Positions 14,812 to 24,108 of a DNA stretch of 64,000 nucleotides are shown here, piece after piece (positions within the stretch are counted from its first letter, which is position 1; each line of letters begins with the position of its first letter). The translations under genes were made by a program, and so were the position numbers. Source of the DNA: Micromonospora pisi (lineage in GTDB: Bacteria; Actinomycetota; Actinomycetes; Mycobacteriales; Micromonosporaceae); contig NZ_RBKT01000001.1 in the NCBI RefSeq assembly GCF_003633685.1, positions 2,914,001-2,978,000 of the forward strand. The letters run 5' to 3'. The notes below the pieces were generated by a model. It searched no databases and was not told the origin of the DNA. It worked only from the letters and a program-made list of their open reading frames with translations.

Positions 14812-15789
14812 ATGACAAATGACCTGGTGATCGAGGCCGAGGGCCTCGTGAAGAGTTTCGGGAAGACGAGGGCGCTCCAGGGCGTCGACCTCGCCGTGCC
14901 CCGGGGAACTGTGCTCGGCGTACTCGGTCCCAACGGGGCCGGCAAGACCACCGCCGTACGCATCCTCTCCACGCTGCTCACCCCCGACGGCGGCACCGCC
15001 CGGATCAGCGGCTTCGACGTCGTACGCGACGCCGAGCGGGTCCGGCAGACGATCGGCCTCACCGGGCAGTACGCCTCGGTCGACGAGGACCTGACCGGGC
15101 GGCAGAACCTGGAGCTGTTCGGCACCCTGCTGGAGTTGGGTCGCGCCGGCTCCCGGCGTCGCGCCGCCGAGCTGCTCGAATGGTTCGACCTCACCGAGGC
15201 GGCCGGTCGACCGGCGAAGACCTACTCGGGTGGTATGCGGCGGCGGCTGGACCTGGCCGCCAGCCTGGTCGGCTCACCGGACGTGATCTTCCTCGACGAG
15301 CCGACCACGGGTCTCGACCCGGCCAAGCGCGAGGACATGTGGGACGTGGTCCGCTCGCTGGTCACGAACGGCTCGACCGTGCTGCTCACCACCCAGTACC
15401 TCGAAGAGGCGGACGCGCTCGCCGACGCCATCACGGTCATCGACCACGGGCGGGTCATCGCGTACGACACCCCGGAAGGGCTGAAGCGGGTGGTCGGCGG
15501 CCAGACCCTCGAGGTGCGGCCGGCCGATCCGGCGGAGCTGGCCCGTACCGCGACGATCCTGAGCGAGGTCTCCTCGGGCGCCCGCGCCGACGAGATCCGC
15601 AAGGGCGTGCTCGCGGTGCCGGTCGTCAACGACGCGGCCCTGACCGAGGCCGTCGCGCGGTTCGCCGTCGCGGGCATCACGGTCACCGAACTCTCCCTGC
15701 ATCTGCCGAGCCTCGACGAGGTCTTCTTCACCCTCACCGGGCGTACGGCAGCCGACGACGACACCAGCCTGAAGGAGGTGGCGGCATGA
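14812..15789 (+). CDS. ABC transporter ATPase, daunorubicin-resistance type
   Basis: A 325-residue DrrA-type ATPase that powers drug export with the adjacent permease. Walker A is GPNGAGKTT (about 40-48), the signature is YSGGMRRRLDLA (about 138-149), and Walker B with D-loop is VIFLDEPTTGLDP (about 157-169). The C-terminal extension (about 230-325), ending in LDEVFFTLTG, is typical of DrrA-like drug-exporter subunits. The ATG at 14812 is chosen because homology begins there. The stop overlaps the permease start (ATGA). Substrate unknown; anthracyclines or other natural products are usual for the family. Confidence 0.92.
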   Translation: MTNDLVIEAEGLVKSFGKTRALQGVDLAVPRGTVLGVLGPNGAGKTTAVRILSTLLTPDGGTARISGFDVVRDAERVRQTIGLTGQYASVDEDLTGRQNLELFGTLLELGRAGSRRRAAELLEWFDLTEAAGRPAKTYSGGMRRRLDLAASLVGSPDVIFLDEPTTGLDPAKREDMWDVVRSLVTNGSTVLLTTQYLEEADALADAITVIDHGRVIAYDTPEGLKRVVGGQTLEVRPADPAELARTATILSEVSSGARADEIRKGVLAVPVVNDAALTEAVARFAVAGITVTELSLHLPSLDEVFFTLTGRTAADDDTSLKEVAA

Positions 15790-16613
15790 GCACCCTGCTC
15801 GACGCACCGCCCACGACGAGCCGCGCACTGTCGACGGTCGCCCCGAACCCACGACCGTTCCGGCTGGTCCGGCACTCGCTCGCGCTGGCCAAGCGCAGTC
15901 TCATCAAGACCTGGCGTACGCCCGAGGCGCTGATCGACGTCACGTTGCAACCGGTGCTGTTCCTGGTCATCTTCGTGTACATCTTCGGTGGCGCGGTCAG
16001 CGGATCCACCCACGACTACCTCCAGTTCCTGCTGCCCGGAATCCTGGCGCAGACGATCGCGACCGGATCCATCGCGATCGGGGTGAACCTCAACACCGAC
16101 ATCGCCAAGGGCATCTTCGACCGGTTCCGGTCACTGCCGATCCCCCGTTCGGCGCCGCTCGTCGGCGCGGTCCTGGGCGACGTCGTACGGTATGTGATCG
16201 TCACCGTCTCGACCCTCGCGATCGGCTATGCGCTCGGCTTCCGGATCGACGCCAACCCGCTGCGTGCGCTCGCCGGTTGCCTGCTCGCGGTCCTGTTCGC
16301 GCTCTGCCTGAGCTGGTTGCCGGTCTTCGTGTCGATGAAGGTACGCACCCCGGGTGCGGTGCAGGGCCTGATGTTCGCACTGATCATGCCGCTGAGCTTC
16401 GGGTCCAACGTGTTCGTCGGCACCGACACCCTGCCGGGCTGGATGCAGGCGTTCGTGAAGGTCAACCCGATGACCCACCTGGTCGACGCGATGCGCGGGC
16501 TCTTCCTCGGCACGCCGGTCGGCCCGCACGTCTGGTGGACACTCGCCTGGTGTGCCGGGTTCGTGGTGCTGTTCATGCCGCTCGCGCTGCGCGCGTACCG
16601 CAGAAAGGTCTGA
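15786..16613 (+). CDS. ABC transporter permease, daunorubicin-resistance type
   Basis: A 275-residue ABC-2-type membrane protein with six predicted helices, forming the exporter with the preceding ATPase. Family marks are LIKTWRTPEALIDVTLQPVL near the N-terminus, the conserved GIFDRFRSLPIPRSAPLVG loop (about 112-130) and NPMTHLVDAMRGL before the last helix. The start overlaps the ATPase stop by 4 bp, so expression is coupled. It is convergent with the large AfsR-like gene, whose stop lies 1 bp away; no hairpin is visible between them. Confidence 0.92.
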   Translation: MSTLLDAPPTTSRALSTVAPNPRPFRLVRHSLALAKRSLIKTWRTPEALIDVTLQPVLFLVIFVYIFGGAVSGSTHDYLQFLLPGILAQTIATGSIAIGVNLNTDIAKGIFDRFRSLPIPRSAPLVGAVLGDVVRYVIVTVSTLAIGYALGFRIDANPLRALAGCLLAVLFALCLSWLPVFVSMKVRTPGAVQGLMFALIMPLSFGSNVFVGTDTLPGWMQAFVKVNPMTHLVDAMRGLFLGTPVGPHVWWTLAWCAGFVVLFMPLALRAYRRKV

Positions 16614-16614
16614 A

Positions 16615-19600
16615 CTAGCCGAGCAGGTCGTCCATCACCTGCTGGATGCGCGCGACGACCGAGGCGGGCGGCTGGGCCCGCAGGGCGGCCACCTTCGGCT
16701 CACGCCGCTCCTCGTCCCCGAGGGCGGCGGTGAGCCGTTCGCTCTCCCCCGGCGGGAGCAGCATTCCGATGTTGGTGCCGATCCGGGTGCCGAGCGCCCA
16801 CAGCTCCAGCGTGGTCGGCACATCACCCCGGTACGCCGCGAGTTCGGCACCGCCGAGCGCCCACGCCCCGATCACCGGCAGGTCCTTCGAGGACACCGCC
16901 TCGTCGCGGGCGAGCGTCAGCAACGCGGCCGCGTGCGCGTCGGCGGCCTCGCCCGACGTCGGCCGGACTGACGCCACCCGCAGGTAGAGCACCGCGACCG
17001 CGACCCGGAACATGATGCGCGGCTGGGGCGGCGGGCTGGTGGACCCGGCCACGACCCGGGTCGCCGCGTCGGCGTGGGCGAGGGCCTCGTCGTACCGCTC
17101 CCGCTGCCAGGCGAGGTGGGCGAGTCCGAGGCACGCCTGCGCGGCGTCGAACTCCTCGGCCTGGCCCGGTGCCGCTGTCTCCCGCAGCCGCCGCTCCGCC
17201 TCCGGGTCACCGGTCAGGGCCAGTTGCGCGTCCAGCAGCACCCGGATCGACCGGGCGTCCTGGGTCGCACCGACCAGGTCCATGTGCCGGACGCCGCGCG
17301 CCAGCCACTCGGTGGCCCGGGCGTTCCCCCGTGGCGTGATGGAGTGCCCGACCGCCTGCGCCGCCATCGCCATGCCCCAGTGGTCACCGACGAGCTCGAA
17401 GCGGTGGTACGCCTGCTCCGCGTCGACGACCGACGCCTCCGGCATGCCACCGTTCTCCCGTACGGCCGCGCGGGCGAAGAAGCCGAGCCCCTGCACGTAC
17501 GGGTCCGGGTGCGCGATCATCTCCTCGGCGCCCTGCATGCTCTCCTCCGGGTCGAACGTGTCGAAGGCGGGCAACGCCGACGCGAGCACGCTCTGCCTCG
17601 GTGAGAGGTCACCGGGCCGCTCGACGAGGAGCGTGCGCAGCGCCCGCCGGGCGAGTACGGCGAGTCGGAGCGCGCCGCTGATGCCGGCGTTGACCCCGAT
17701 CACCAGACACATCCAGGCGAGCCGGTCGGCGTTGGGCAACGGTCGGCCGGCGGCCCGACCAACCGCGATCGCGGAGCGCCGCCGCCGGTCCGGCTCGTCG
17801 GCCCAGAGCAGTCCGCTCGCCCACCCGATGACCTCGAGGTGCAGCCCGCGCACCGACCAGAAGTGGAACAGCGCGTTGGCGATGTCGACCTCGGCCGGCT
17901 CGTCGTCCTGCTGGGTCGCCCAGCGCAGTGCGGCGAGCAGGTTGTCCTGCTCGGCCGCGCAGCGCGTGAACGCGTCGAGCTGGCCCTGACCGACGAACCG
18001 GTCGGCGAGCGTGACGGCCTGCTCCCGAGCCCAGCCGAGCAGCCCGGCCATTGCCGGATCACGGTCACCGGCCGCGTCGAGACGGGCCTCGCCGTACTCG
18101 CGGACGGTTTCCAGCATCCGGTACCGGGGCGGGCCGTCCCCCTCGACCAGGGTCAGCAGGGACTGCTCGACCAGGGTCGCCAGTCCGCGCCGTACGTCCG
18201 GGGTGTGGGCGACCGAGGCGGCGAGATCCGCGGTGAACGGCGCCGGGATGACGGCGAGGCGCTGGAGCAGTTCGCGGTCGTCGGGGGCGAGCAGTTCGCG
18301 GCTCCAGTCGACCATCGCCCAGAGGCTCGCGTGCCGCTCGGGCAGCCCCCGCAACGCGTCGTCGAGCAGCGCGAACCGGTCGGTCAGGCCGGCGAGTACG
18401 TCGTCGATCGGCATGTGCCGCAGCCGGGCGGCGGCCAGTTCGAGCGCCAGCGGCAGGTTGTCGAGCCGGTGGCAGAGCGCCAGCGCCCGTTCGGTGTCCC
18501 AGGTCGGCACCGCGCCGCCGGCCCGCGCCCGGGACTCGACCAGCCCGAGCGCGTCGGCGTCGGGCAACGCGGTCAGCCGGTGCACCCGCTCACCGGCCAG
18601 GCCGAGCGGGGCTCGGCTCGTCGCGAGCACCGCGACCTCGGGTGACGTCACCGCGAGCAGGTCCGCGACGACGGTGGCCACGGCTTCGAGGACGTGCTCG
18701 CAGTTGTCGAGCACCACCAGGCCGTCGAGGTCCGGCGCGACCGCGCGCAGCCGTTCCTCGGGGCTGAGTACCCGCCGTTCGAGGCCCAGGTTGCCACCGG
18801 TCGCGGAGGTGTCCGCACCGCCGAACGCGCCGAGCACGGTGGGCAGCACCTCGTCGGGCGAGCGCAGCCCGGCGAGTTCGACGACCCGTACCGTCCGCCC
18901 GGCCGCCGCCCCGCGCCGGGCCACCTCGGCGGCGAGGCGGGTCTTGCCCGCCCCACCGGTGGCCACGATCGTCACCAGCGGCGCCTCGGTGAGCGCCGCG
19001 CCCACGGCTTCGACGTCCCGCTCCCGCCCCATGAGGGCGGTCATCGGGCGGCGCCATCCGGCGGGGAGGGCGATCCGCGCCGGCTGCCGGGGTGCCGCCG
19101 GGACGGCCGGGACGGTGAGCTCGCCACGGAGCAACGCCAGGTGGACCTCGGTGATCACGGGTGAGGGATCGGTGCCGTACCGGTCGGCCAGTTCGGTGCG
19201 GAGCCGCTCGACCACCTCCAGCGCCTCGGCGTCACGGCCCTGTGCGGCGAGCACCCGGACGAGGAGCGCGGCGGACGGCTCGTCGGGTGGCGTGTGCGCG
19301 GCGAGCCGTCGCAGGTCTGCCTCGTCGTACGGCCCGGCGCCGCCGAGGGCCGCCTGGGCGCGTACCGCGGCGAGGTCCGCGAACAGGCGGGTCTGGTCGG
19401 CGCTGGCGAGCTCCGGGACCTCCGGGAACAGGGCACGGGCCTGGTCGGCGAAGCGGCGGGCGGCCGTGACGTCACCGCACCGGAGTACGCCCCGGGCCCG
19501 CTCGACGAGTGCCCTGGCCTCGACGGCGTCGACGCTGACCTCGTCGGTGGGCAGACGGTATCCGCCCGGTACGGCGACCACGGGGAGCCCGAGACGGCGC

Positions 19601-19794
19601 ACCCGGGAGATGAGCGCCTGGACGGCACCGGTCGCGTCGTCGGGTGGCAGGCCGTCCCAGACGGCGTCGACGAGCAGCGTCGCGGAGACCGCCCGCCCGC
19701 GCGCGTCGACCAGCGCGCGGATCACCGCCGCGAGGCGCTCACCTCGGACCGGCTGGCCGTCCACGGCGAGCGGGCCAAGGATCGTGATCTGCAC
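16615..19794 (-). CDS. AfsR/SARP-type regulator with ATPase domain
   Basis: A 1059-residue cytosolic regulator. Residues 1-95 are an OmpR-type winged helix (VQITILGPLAVDG..., ISRVRRLGLPVVAVPGGYRL). The bacterial transcriptional-activator domain (BTAD) covers about 95-240. An NB-ARC-like STAND ATPase follows, with Walker A TGGAGKTRLA near 278 and Walker B LVVLDNCEH near 358. The C-terminal half (about 600-1059) is helical, TPR-like. Such proteins activate secondary-metabolite or resistance genes. The GTG at 19794 is chosen because SARP proteins begin at the first strand; ATG 19845 is an alternative. Its neighbours (DrrAB, glycosyltransferase) are possible targets. No biosynthetic core genes are visible. 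Confidence 0.9.
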   Translation of the reverse strand: MQITILGPLAVDGQPVRGERLAAVIRALVDARGRAVSATLLVDAVWDGLPPDDATGAVQALISRVRRLGLPVVAVPGGYRLPTDEVSVDAVEARALVERARGVLRCGDVTAARRFADQARALFPEVPELASADQTRLFADLAAVRAQAALGGAGPYDEADLRRLAAHTPPDEPSAALLVRVLAAQGRDAEALEVVERLRTELADRYGTDPSPVITEVHLALLRGELTVPAVPAAPRQPARIALPAGWRRPMTALMGRERDVEAVGAALTEAPLVTIVATGGAGKTRLAAEVARRGAAAGRTVRVVELAGLRSPDEVLPTVLGAFGGADTSATGGNLGLERRVLSPEERLRAVAPDLDGLVVLDNCEHVLEAVATVVADLLAVTSPEVAVLATSRAPLGLAGERVHRLTALPDADALGLVESRARAGGAVPTWDTERALALCHRLDNLPLALELAAARLRHMPIDDVLAGLTDRFALLDDALRGLPERHASLWAMVDWSRELLAPDDRELLQRLAVIPAPFTADLAASVAHTPDVRRGLATLVEQSLLTLVEGDGPPRYRMLETVREYGEARLDAAGDRDPAMAGLLGWAREQAVTLADRFVGQGQLDAFTRCAAEQDNLLAALRWATQQDDEPAEVDIANALFHFWSVRGLHLEVIGWASGLLWADEPDRRRRSAIAVGRAAGRPLPNADRLAWMCLVIGVNAGISGALRLAVLARRALRTLLVERPGDLSPRQSVLASALPAFDTFDPEESMQGAEEMIAHPDPYVQGLGFFARAAVRENGGMPEASVVDAEQAYHRFELVGDHWGMAMAAQAVGHSITPRGNARATEWLARGVRHMDLVGATQDARSIRVLLDAQLALTGDPEAERRLRETAAPGQAEEFDAAQACLGLAHLAWQRERYDEALAHADAATRVVAGSTSPPPQPRIMFRVAVAVLYLRVASVRPTSGEAADAHAAALLTLARDEAVSSKDLPVIGAWALGGAELAAYRGDVPTTLELWALGTRIGTNIGMLLPPGESERLTAALGDEERREPKVAALRAQPPASVVARIQQVMDDLLG

Positions 19795-19893
19795 CGACCC
19801 AGCATTCCCTACCCGCGCGGTCGCCGTTCGGGGACCACCGGTCATTTGCCGGTCAGCCGGACGGTGGGCTGGTATGCAGCCCGACGCCCGGCG

Positions 19894-20619
19894 CTACTTC
19901 GCCCCGGAGAGGGAGTCGATGGCTTCGAGGATGCCGAGTTCCTGGGCGGCGTTCGCGGCGAGGAGGAAGCCCGCGATGCCGAGGACCCACCCGGTGGTCT
20001 CGGCGGCGCTACGGGTCATCCATCCGTTGACCCAGACGAGTACGGGCTGCACCCGGTCCGCCCCGACCACCCGAGCGCCCAGCAGGACGAGTGCCGGCAG
20101 GACCATCACCAGGCAGTATCCGGCGAGTACGGCGACGGTGGTCGGCAGGGCAAGCTCGGCCGCGCTGATCAGCCCGATGGCGGCCAGGTACGGCAGCATC
20201 GTCGCCACCTCCAGGGTGACCGCGGTCAGGGCCAGTACGACCAGCGCCTTCGGCGATCCCTCGCCGCTCATCGCCTGCTCGCGCCAGCGCAGCAGCCGCC
20301 CCGGCTCGGAGCCCTTCCGCTTCTTGCCGAAGCGGAAGGAGTAGGCGAACAGCGCGACGCCGACGACGAGCTGCGCCACCTGGAAGGGTCCGCTCGCGGC
20401 GACCGGTCGGAGGTCGTCCAGGAGGGCCAGCGCCCCGAAGGTGAGGGCCACCCCGAGCACCAGGTAGAAGATCGCGACGGTGGCCAGGAAGGTCAGCAGC
20501 CGGCCGGGGTGCAGCCTGCCGGGCGCGAGCATCATCCAGATCGGGATCAGCAGGGTCCCGAAGCTGGTGCTGTCGATCAGGGCCAGCAGGACAAGGGATC
20601 CGATCAGCCCGGCGTCCAT
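19894..20619 (-). CDS. GAP-family (Sap-like) membrane protein
   Basis: A 241-residue integral membrane protein with six helices, matching the GAP/Sap family (mycobacterial relatives have been linked to sulfolipid and glycopeptidolipid export). A conserved polar loop, RFGKKRKGSEPGRLLRWREQ, lies between helices 3 and 4. The ATG at 20619 shares one base with the TGA of the upstream TetR gene (TGATG), so the two are translationally coupled and the membrane protein is presumably its target. Lipid or small-molecule transport is inferred from the family. A TTG directly before the ATG is an alternative start. Confidence 0.8.
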   Translation of the reverse strand: MDAGLIGSLVLLALIDSTSFGTLLIPIWMMLAPGRLHPGRLLTFLATVAIFYLVLGVALTFGALALLDDLRPVAASGPFQVAQLVVGVALFAYSFRFGKKRKGSEPGRLLRWREQAMSGEGSPKALVVLALTAVTLEVATMLPYLAAIGLISAAELALPTTVAVLAGYCLVMVLPALVLLGARVVGADRVQPVLVWVNGWMTRSAAETTGWVLGIAGFLLAANAAQELGILEAIDSLSGAK

Positions 20620-21248
20620 CAACCATCCTCTCGTACGGCGGATTCGAGCGCTTCCAGTCGTCGGCGCAGCAGGTCACGGAGCTGTTCCGGCGGGAGTTGC
20701 GCGCGGAAGGTGGCGCCCTGCAGGGCGAGCCCGTCGACGAAGGTGTGCAACTGCGCCGCCTCGGCTTCCAGATGCTCGGCGGGGAGCGGCGCGGCGAGTT
20801 CGGCCGGCCACGGGCGGCGGGCGAGTTCGGCGACGGCGAGCCGGCAGACGTACCGCTCGCCCTGCCAGGCCGTCTGCCGCAGGTCGTCCAGGCTGGGGTC
20901 GACCCGGGCCCGGCCCAGGAAGGCGAGCCAGACCAGGACCTCGCCGAGTCGCTCCTGGTCGAGCGGGAGCAACTCCTCCAGCAGGCCCTGCGCCTGTTCG
21001 AGGCCGGTTCGACCGCTGCCCAGCTGTGTCCTGAGTCGTTCCGGCGCACGGCGGAGCATCACTTCGAGCGCGAACCGGAGCAGCCCGTCCTGGGTGGCGA
21101 AGTAGTACCGCAGGGCCCCCATCGACCAGCCGGCCTCGGCGGCCACCGCGCGTACGGTGGCGCCTTCGACGCCGGCGCGGGCGACCACGGCCCAGACCGC
21201 CCGCGCCAGCTCTTCCCGACGGCTGTCGTGGTCGACGATTTTCGGCAC
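20619..21248 (-). CDS. TetR family transcriptional regulator
   Basis: A 209-residue regulator. The N-terminal HTH reads RREELARAVWAVVARAGVEG then VRAVAAEAGWSMGALRYYFA; the 'MGALRYYF' recognition helix matches the subgroup of TetR proteins related to BetI/AcrR. The ligand domain is rich in Leu/Ala/Arg. It is the first gene of a two-gene unit with the GAP-family membrane protein and likely represses it. The spacer to the divergent glycosyltransferase gene (21249-21384) contains an AT-rich patch near 21285-21310, the probable promoter region. Confidence 0.88.
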   Translation of the reverse strand: MPKIVDHDSRREELARAVWAVVARAGVEGATVRAVAAEAGWSMGALRYYFATQDGLLRFALEVMLRRAPERLRTQLGSGRTGLEQAQGLLEELLPLDQERLGEVLVWLAFLGRARVDPSLDDLRQTAWQGERYVCRLAVAELARRPWPAELAAPLPAEHLEAEAAQLHTFVDGLALQGATFRAQLPPEQLRDLLRRRLEALESAVREDG

Positions 21249-21384
21249 GTCTCTTTGTAGCCGGCATCGACCCGCGTTTCAACACAAGTGTGCGAAATAA
21301 AACCGACGGTTACCCGACACCCGTGCCGGCCCGTCCCACGAATACCGGTTGATTCCGGCGTACGGATCGTCGAGGGTCGGCCAG

Positions 21385-22578
21385 GTGCGCATCCTCTTCA
21401 GCTTCGTCGGCGGCAGCGGTCACCTCATCCCGCTCGTACCGATCGCCCGCGCCGCCGAAGCGGCCGGCCACACCGTCGCCTTCGCCTGCTCCGCGACGAT
21501 GGCGCCCAGGGTCGAGGCACACGGCTTCACCGCCCTCGCCACCCGCCGCGCCCCCGACCCCCCGTCGGACACCGGGCCGGGCGCCACCGCCGAGCGCCTC
21601 CCGTTGCAGCCGATCGACCCGGCGCGGATCGACCGCGAGGTGCGGGAGAACTTCGCCGTCCGGGCCGCCCGCGAACGGTCCGCCCGGATGGTCGACCTCA
21701 TCCCCGACTGGCGGCCCGATCTGCTGGTCTTCGACGAGGCCGACTTCGGCGGCATGATCGCGGCCGAACACCTCGGCCTGCCGTACGCGACCGTCCTGGT
21801 CCTCGCCGCCGGGTCACTGGTCCGGCCGGCACTGGTCGCCGAACCGCTGGACGAACTGCGCGCCGGGTACGGCCTGCCGCCGGACCCCGAGTTCACCATG
21901 CCCGGCCGCCACCTGGTCCTCTCCCCCTTTCCACCCAGCTTCCGCGACCCGGACTTTCCGCTGCCCGCCACGGCCCACTCGCTCCGCTCCGTCACACCAC
22001 CGGCGACCGGTGACCGGGACCCGGCGCAGTGGTGGCACCCGGGCAGCCGGCCGAACGTCTACCTGACCCTCGGCACCGAGTTCAATGTGGAGTCCGGTGA
22101 CCTTTTCCCCCGGCTCATCAACGGCCTGCGCGAACTCGACGTCAATCTGCTCGTCACGGTCGGACACCAGATCGATCCGGCGGAGTTCGGTCCGCAACCG
22201 GAGCACGTACGGATAGAGCGCTACGTCGACCAGGGACTGGTCCTCCCCCACTGCGACCTGGTCGTGTCGCACGGCGGCTCGGGCAGCGTGATGGGGGCCC
22301 TCGTTCACGGCCTGCCGATGGTCCTCGCCCCGATGGGCGCCGACCAACCGGCCAACGCCGCCCGCTGCGCGGCACTCGGCGTCGGCCGGGTGCTGGAAGC
22401 GCTGACCGTCACCCCACAGGATGCCGCCGTCACGGTCGCCGAGGTGCTGGCCGACCCCGGCTACCGGCAGGCGGCGGGGCGGCTCCGGAACGAACTCGCC
22501 GCCCTTCCGGGACCGGAACGGGCGGTGCCGTTACTGGAACAGATCGCCACCCGACGGCGTCCACTCCTCGACGACTGA
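21385..22578 (+). CDS. Glycosyltransferase, GT1 / macrolide-type
   Basis: A 397-residue GT-B-fold enzyme resembling EryCIII-like and UGT-type glycosyltransferases. The N-terminal acceptor domain starts VRILFSFVGGSGHLIPLVPI. The C-terminal nucleotide-sugar domain contains LPHCDLVVSHGGSGSVMGAL (about 288-307) and PMGADQPANAARCAALGVG (about 315-333). It lacks an obvious DesVIII-type auxiliary partner. Possible roles are natural-product tailoring or self-resistance by macrolide glycosylation. The GTG at 21385 has GAGGG upstream and starts the first beta strand; TTG 21349 is an alternative. It stands alone, divergent from the TetR-GAP unit. Confidence 0.85.
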   Translation: MRILFSFVGGSGHLIPLVPIARAAEAAGHTVAFACSATMAPRVEAHGFTALATRRAPDPPSDTGPGATAERLPLQPIDPARIDREVRENFAVRAARERSARMVDLIPDWRPDLLVFDEADFGGMIAAEHLGLPYATVLVLAAGSLVRPALVAEPLDELRAGYGLPPDPEFTMPGRHLVLSPFPPSFRDPDFPLPATAHSLRSVTPPATGDRDPAQWWHPGSRPNVYLTLGTEFNVESGDLFPRLINGLRELDVNLLVTVGHQIDPAEFGPQPEHVRIERYVDQGLVLPHCDLVVSHGGSGSVMGALVHGLPMVLAPMGADQPANAARCAALGVGRVLEALTVTPQDAAVTVAEVLADPGYRQAAGRLRNELAALPGPERAVPLLEQIATRRRPLLDD

Positions 22579-22664
22579 GAAATACCGTTGGTCGGCAATG
22601 AAATGCGGCGGGCAGATCAGAATCAGTCGGAGAATCGGCCGACCCGGTCCGACAAACACCACTG

Positions 22665-22692
22665 CCCGGGGTATAGCCAGGTATACCCCGGG
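22665..22692. promoter_or_regulatory. 28-bp palindrome upstream of the histidine kinase
   Basis: Perfect 11-bp arms CCCGGGGTATA / TATACCCCGGG with a 6-nt centre, 87 bp after the glycosyltransferase stop and 51 bp before the kinase start. It is either an operator for the two-component operon or a terminator; the TATA core favours an operator. Confidence 0.5.
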
Positions 22693-22743
22693 TCTATCCG
22701 CAGACCGATGGCCCCGCCGAACACCTACGATTAGCGTCGGAGC

Positions 22744-24108
22744 GTGCTCACCGACGAATCCCGGAACCCCATGGAAAACGGTCCCACGACCCCACTGGAA
22801 TCGTTGCGACAACGACGATTCCTGATCAGCGCCTGGCCATGGCGATCACTCGGCTATCTGCTCACCACGGCACTGGTCGCCGCCGCCGTGGGCGTGCCCT
22901 GGCTGATCCTCGGCACGCCCTGGCTGTTCGCGCTCCACCGGCTCACCAGCGGGGGGTTCCAGCCCGTCGAGAGCCGGCTCGGGGTCGTCCTGTTCGGCAC
23001 CCTGCTCGGGGCGGTGCTGATCGCGGTCTGCGGGCCACTGATCGGGTTACCGGTGGCCGCACTGGAACGACGCCGGCTGCGACTGATCAGCACCAGACCC
23101 GTCGAGTCCGGCCATGCCCGGGTCCGCGAACCCGGTCCCTGGCCCTGGCTGCGTACCCGCTACACGGAGGCGGCCACCTGGCGCGCGGTCGGCTACACGT
23201 TCCTCCTGGTCACGGCGGCACCCCTGCTGTACGGCGCGGTGCTCCTCGTACCCCTGCTGATCCTGACGCTGCTGGCCGCCCCGTTCCTGGTGGCGGATGG
23301 CAGCGGCCCGTTCGAGATCGGCCGGATCACGATCGACTCCGCCGCGTCCGCCCGCTGGGCCGCCCTCGTCGGTCTGCTCCTGTTTCCGCTGGTGCCGTAC
23401 CTGCTGGCGCTGCTGGCCGGCGCGCACGGTGCGGTCGCCCGGCTGCTGCTGCACCGGGGCGCGGACGATCGGCTCCGGGCCGAACTGGTCGAGGTGGCGC
23501 ACTCGCGGGCCCGGCTGGTGGACGCGTTCGAGTCCGAACGTCGCCGGATCGAACGCGACCTGCACGACGGCGCCCAGCAACGGCTGGTCAGCCTGACCCT
23601 GCAACTCGGCCTGGCCCGGCTCGACCTGCCCGCCGAATCACCCGCCGCCGGCCCCCTTGCCACCGCACACGAGCAGGCCAAACAGGCGATGGTCGAGCTC
23701 CGGGAAATCATCCACGGGATCCACCCGCAGATCCTCACCGAACGCGGGCTGCCAGCGGCCCTGGCCGAACTCGCCGACCGCTGCCCGATCCCGGTGACGG
23801 TCCAGGGTGACCTCTCCGGACGGCTGCCGGGACACCTGGAGGCAGCGACCTACTTCGTGGTCGCCGAGGCGCTCACCAACGCCGCCCGGCACAGCGCCGC
23901 CACCGGGGTACGGGTGGACCTGGCACGACAGGACGGCCAGCTCACCGTACGGATCAGCGACGACGGTCACGGCGGGGCCGACCCGGCGCACGGGACCGGC
24001 CTGACCGGGCTGGCCGACCGGTTGGCGGCGGTCGGCGGCCGGATGCTGCTCTCCAGCCCGCCCGGTGGCCCGACCCTGCTCCAGGTGGAGCTACCGTGTC
24101 CCCGGTGA
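22744..24108 (+). CDS. Sensor histidine kinase (HisKA_3 type)
   Basis: A 454-residue membrane kinase. The N-terminal sensor region (about 30-230) has four to six helices in two blocks separated by a short cytosolic loop, with DUF1707/DUF4153-like actinomycete sensor appearance. The dimerisation/phosphoacceptor motif is ERRRIERDLHDGAQQRLV with the phosphorylated His near 277. The HATPase_c domain has the N-box EALTNAARHSA and G-boxes DDGHGGADPAHGTGLTGLAD. It autophosphorylates and passes phosphate to the response regulator, whose start overlaps the kinase 3' end by 13 bp. A perfect palindrome lies in its leader. Stimulus unknown; the neighbouring YcnI/copper genes make metal or envelope stress possible. 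Confidence 0.92.
   Translation: MLTDESRNPMENGPTTPLESLRQRRFLISAWPWRSLGYLLTTALVAAAVGVPWLILGTPWLFALHRLTSGGFQPVESRLGVVLFGTLLGAVLIAVCGPLIGLPVAALERRRLRLISTRPVESGHARVREPGPWPWLRTRYTEAATWRAVGYTFLLVTAAPLLYGAVLLVPLLILTLLAAPFLVADGSGPFEIGRITIDSAASARWAALVGLLLFPLVPYLLALLAGAHGAVARLLLHRGADDRLRAELVEVAHSRARLVDAFESERRRIERDLHDGAQQRLVSLTLQLGLARLDLPAESPAAGPLATAHEQAKQAMVELREIIHGIHPQILTERGLPAALAELADRCPIPVTVQGDLSGRLPGHLEAATYFVVAEALTNAARHSAATGVRVDLARQDGQLTVRISDDGHGGADPAHGTGLTGLADRLAAVGGRMLLSSPPGGPTLLQVELPCPR

Noticed and set aside
18011-20344. 777-codon open frame on the plus strand
   Set aside because: Antisense to the AfsR-like gene; Ser/Arg-rich translation typical of a GC-rich shadow frame, no domain, no ribosome site.
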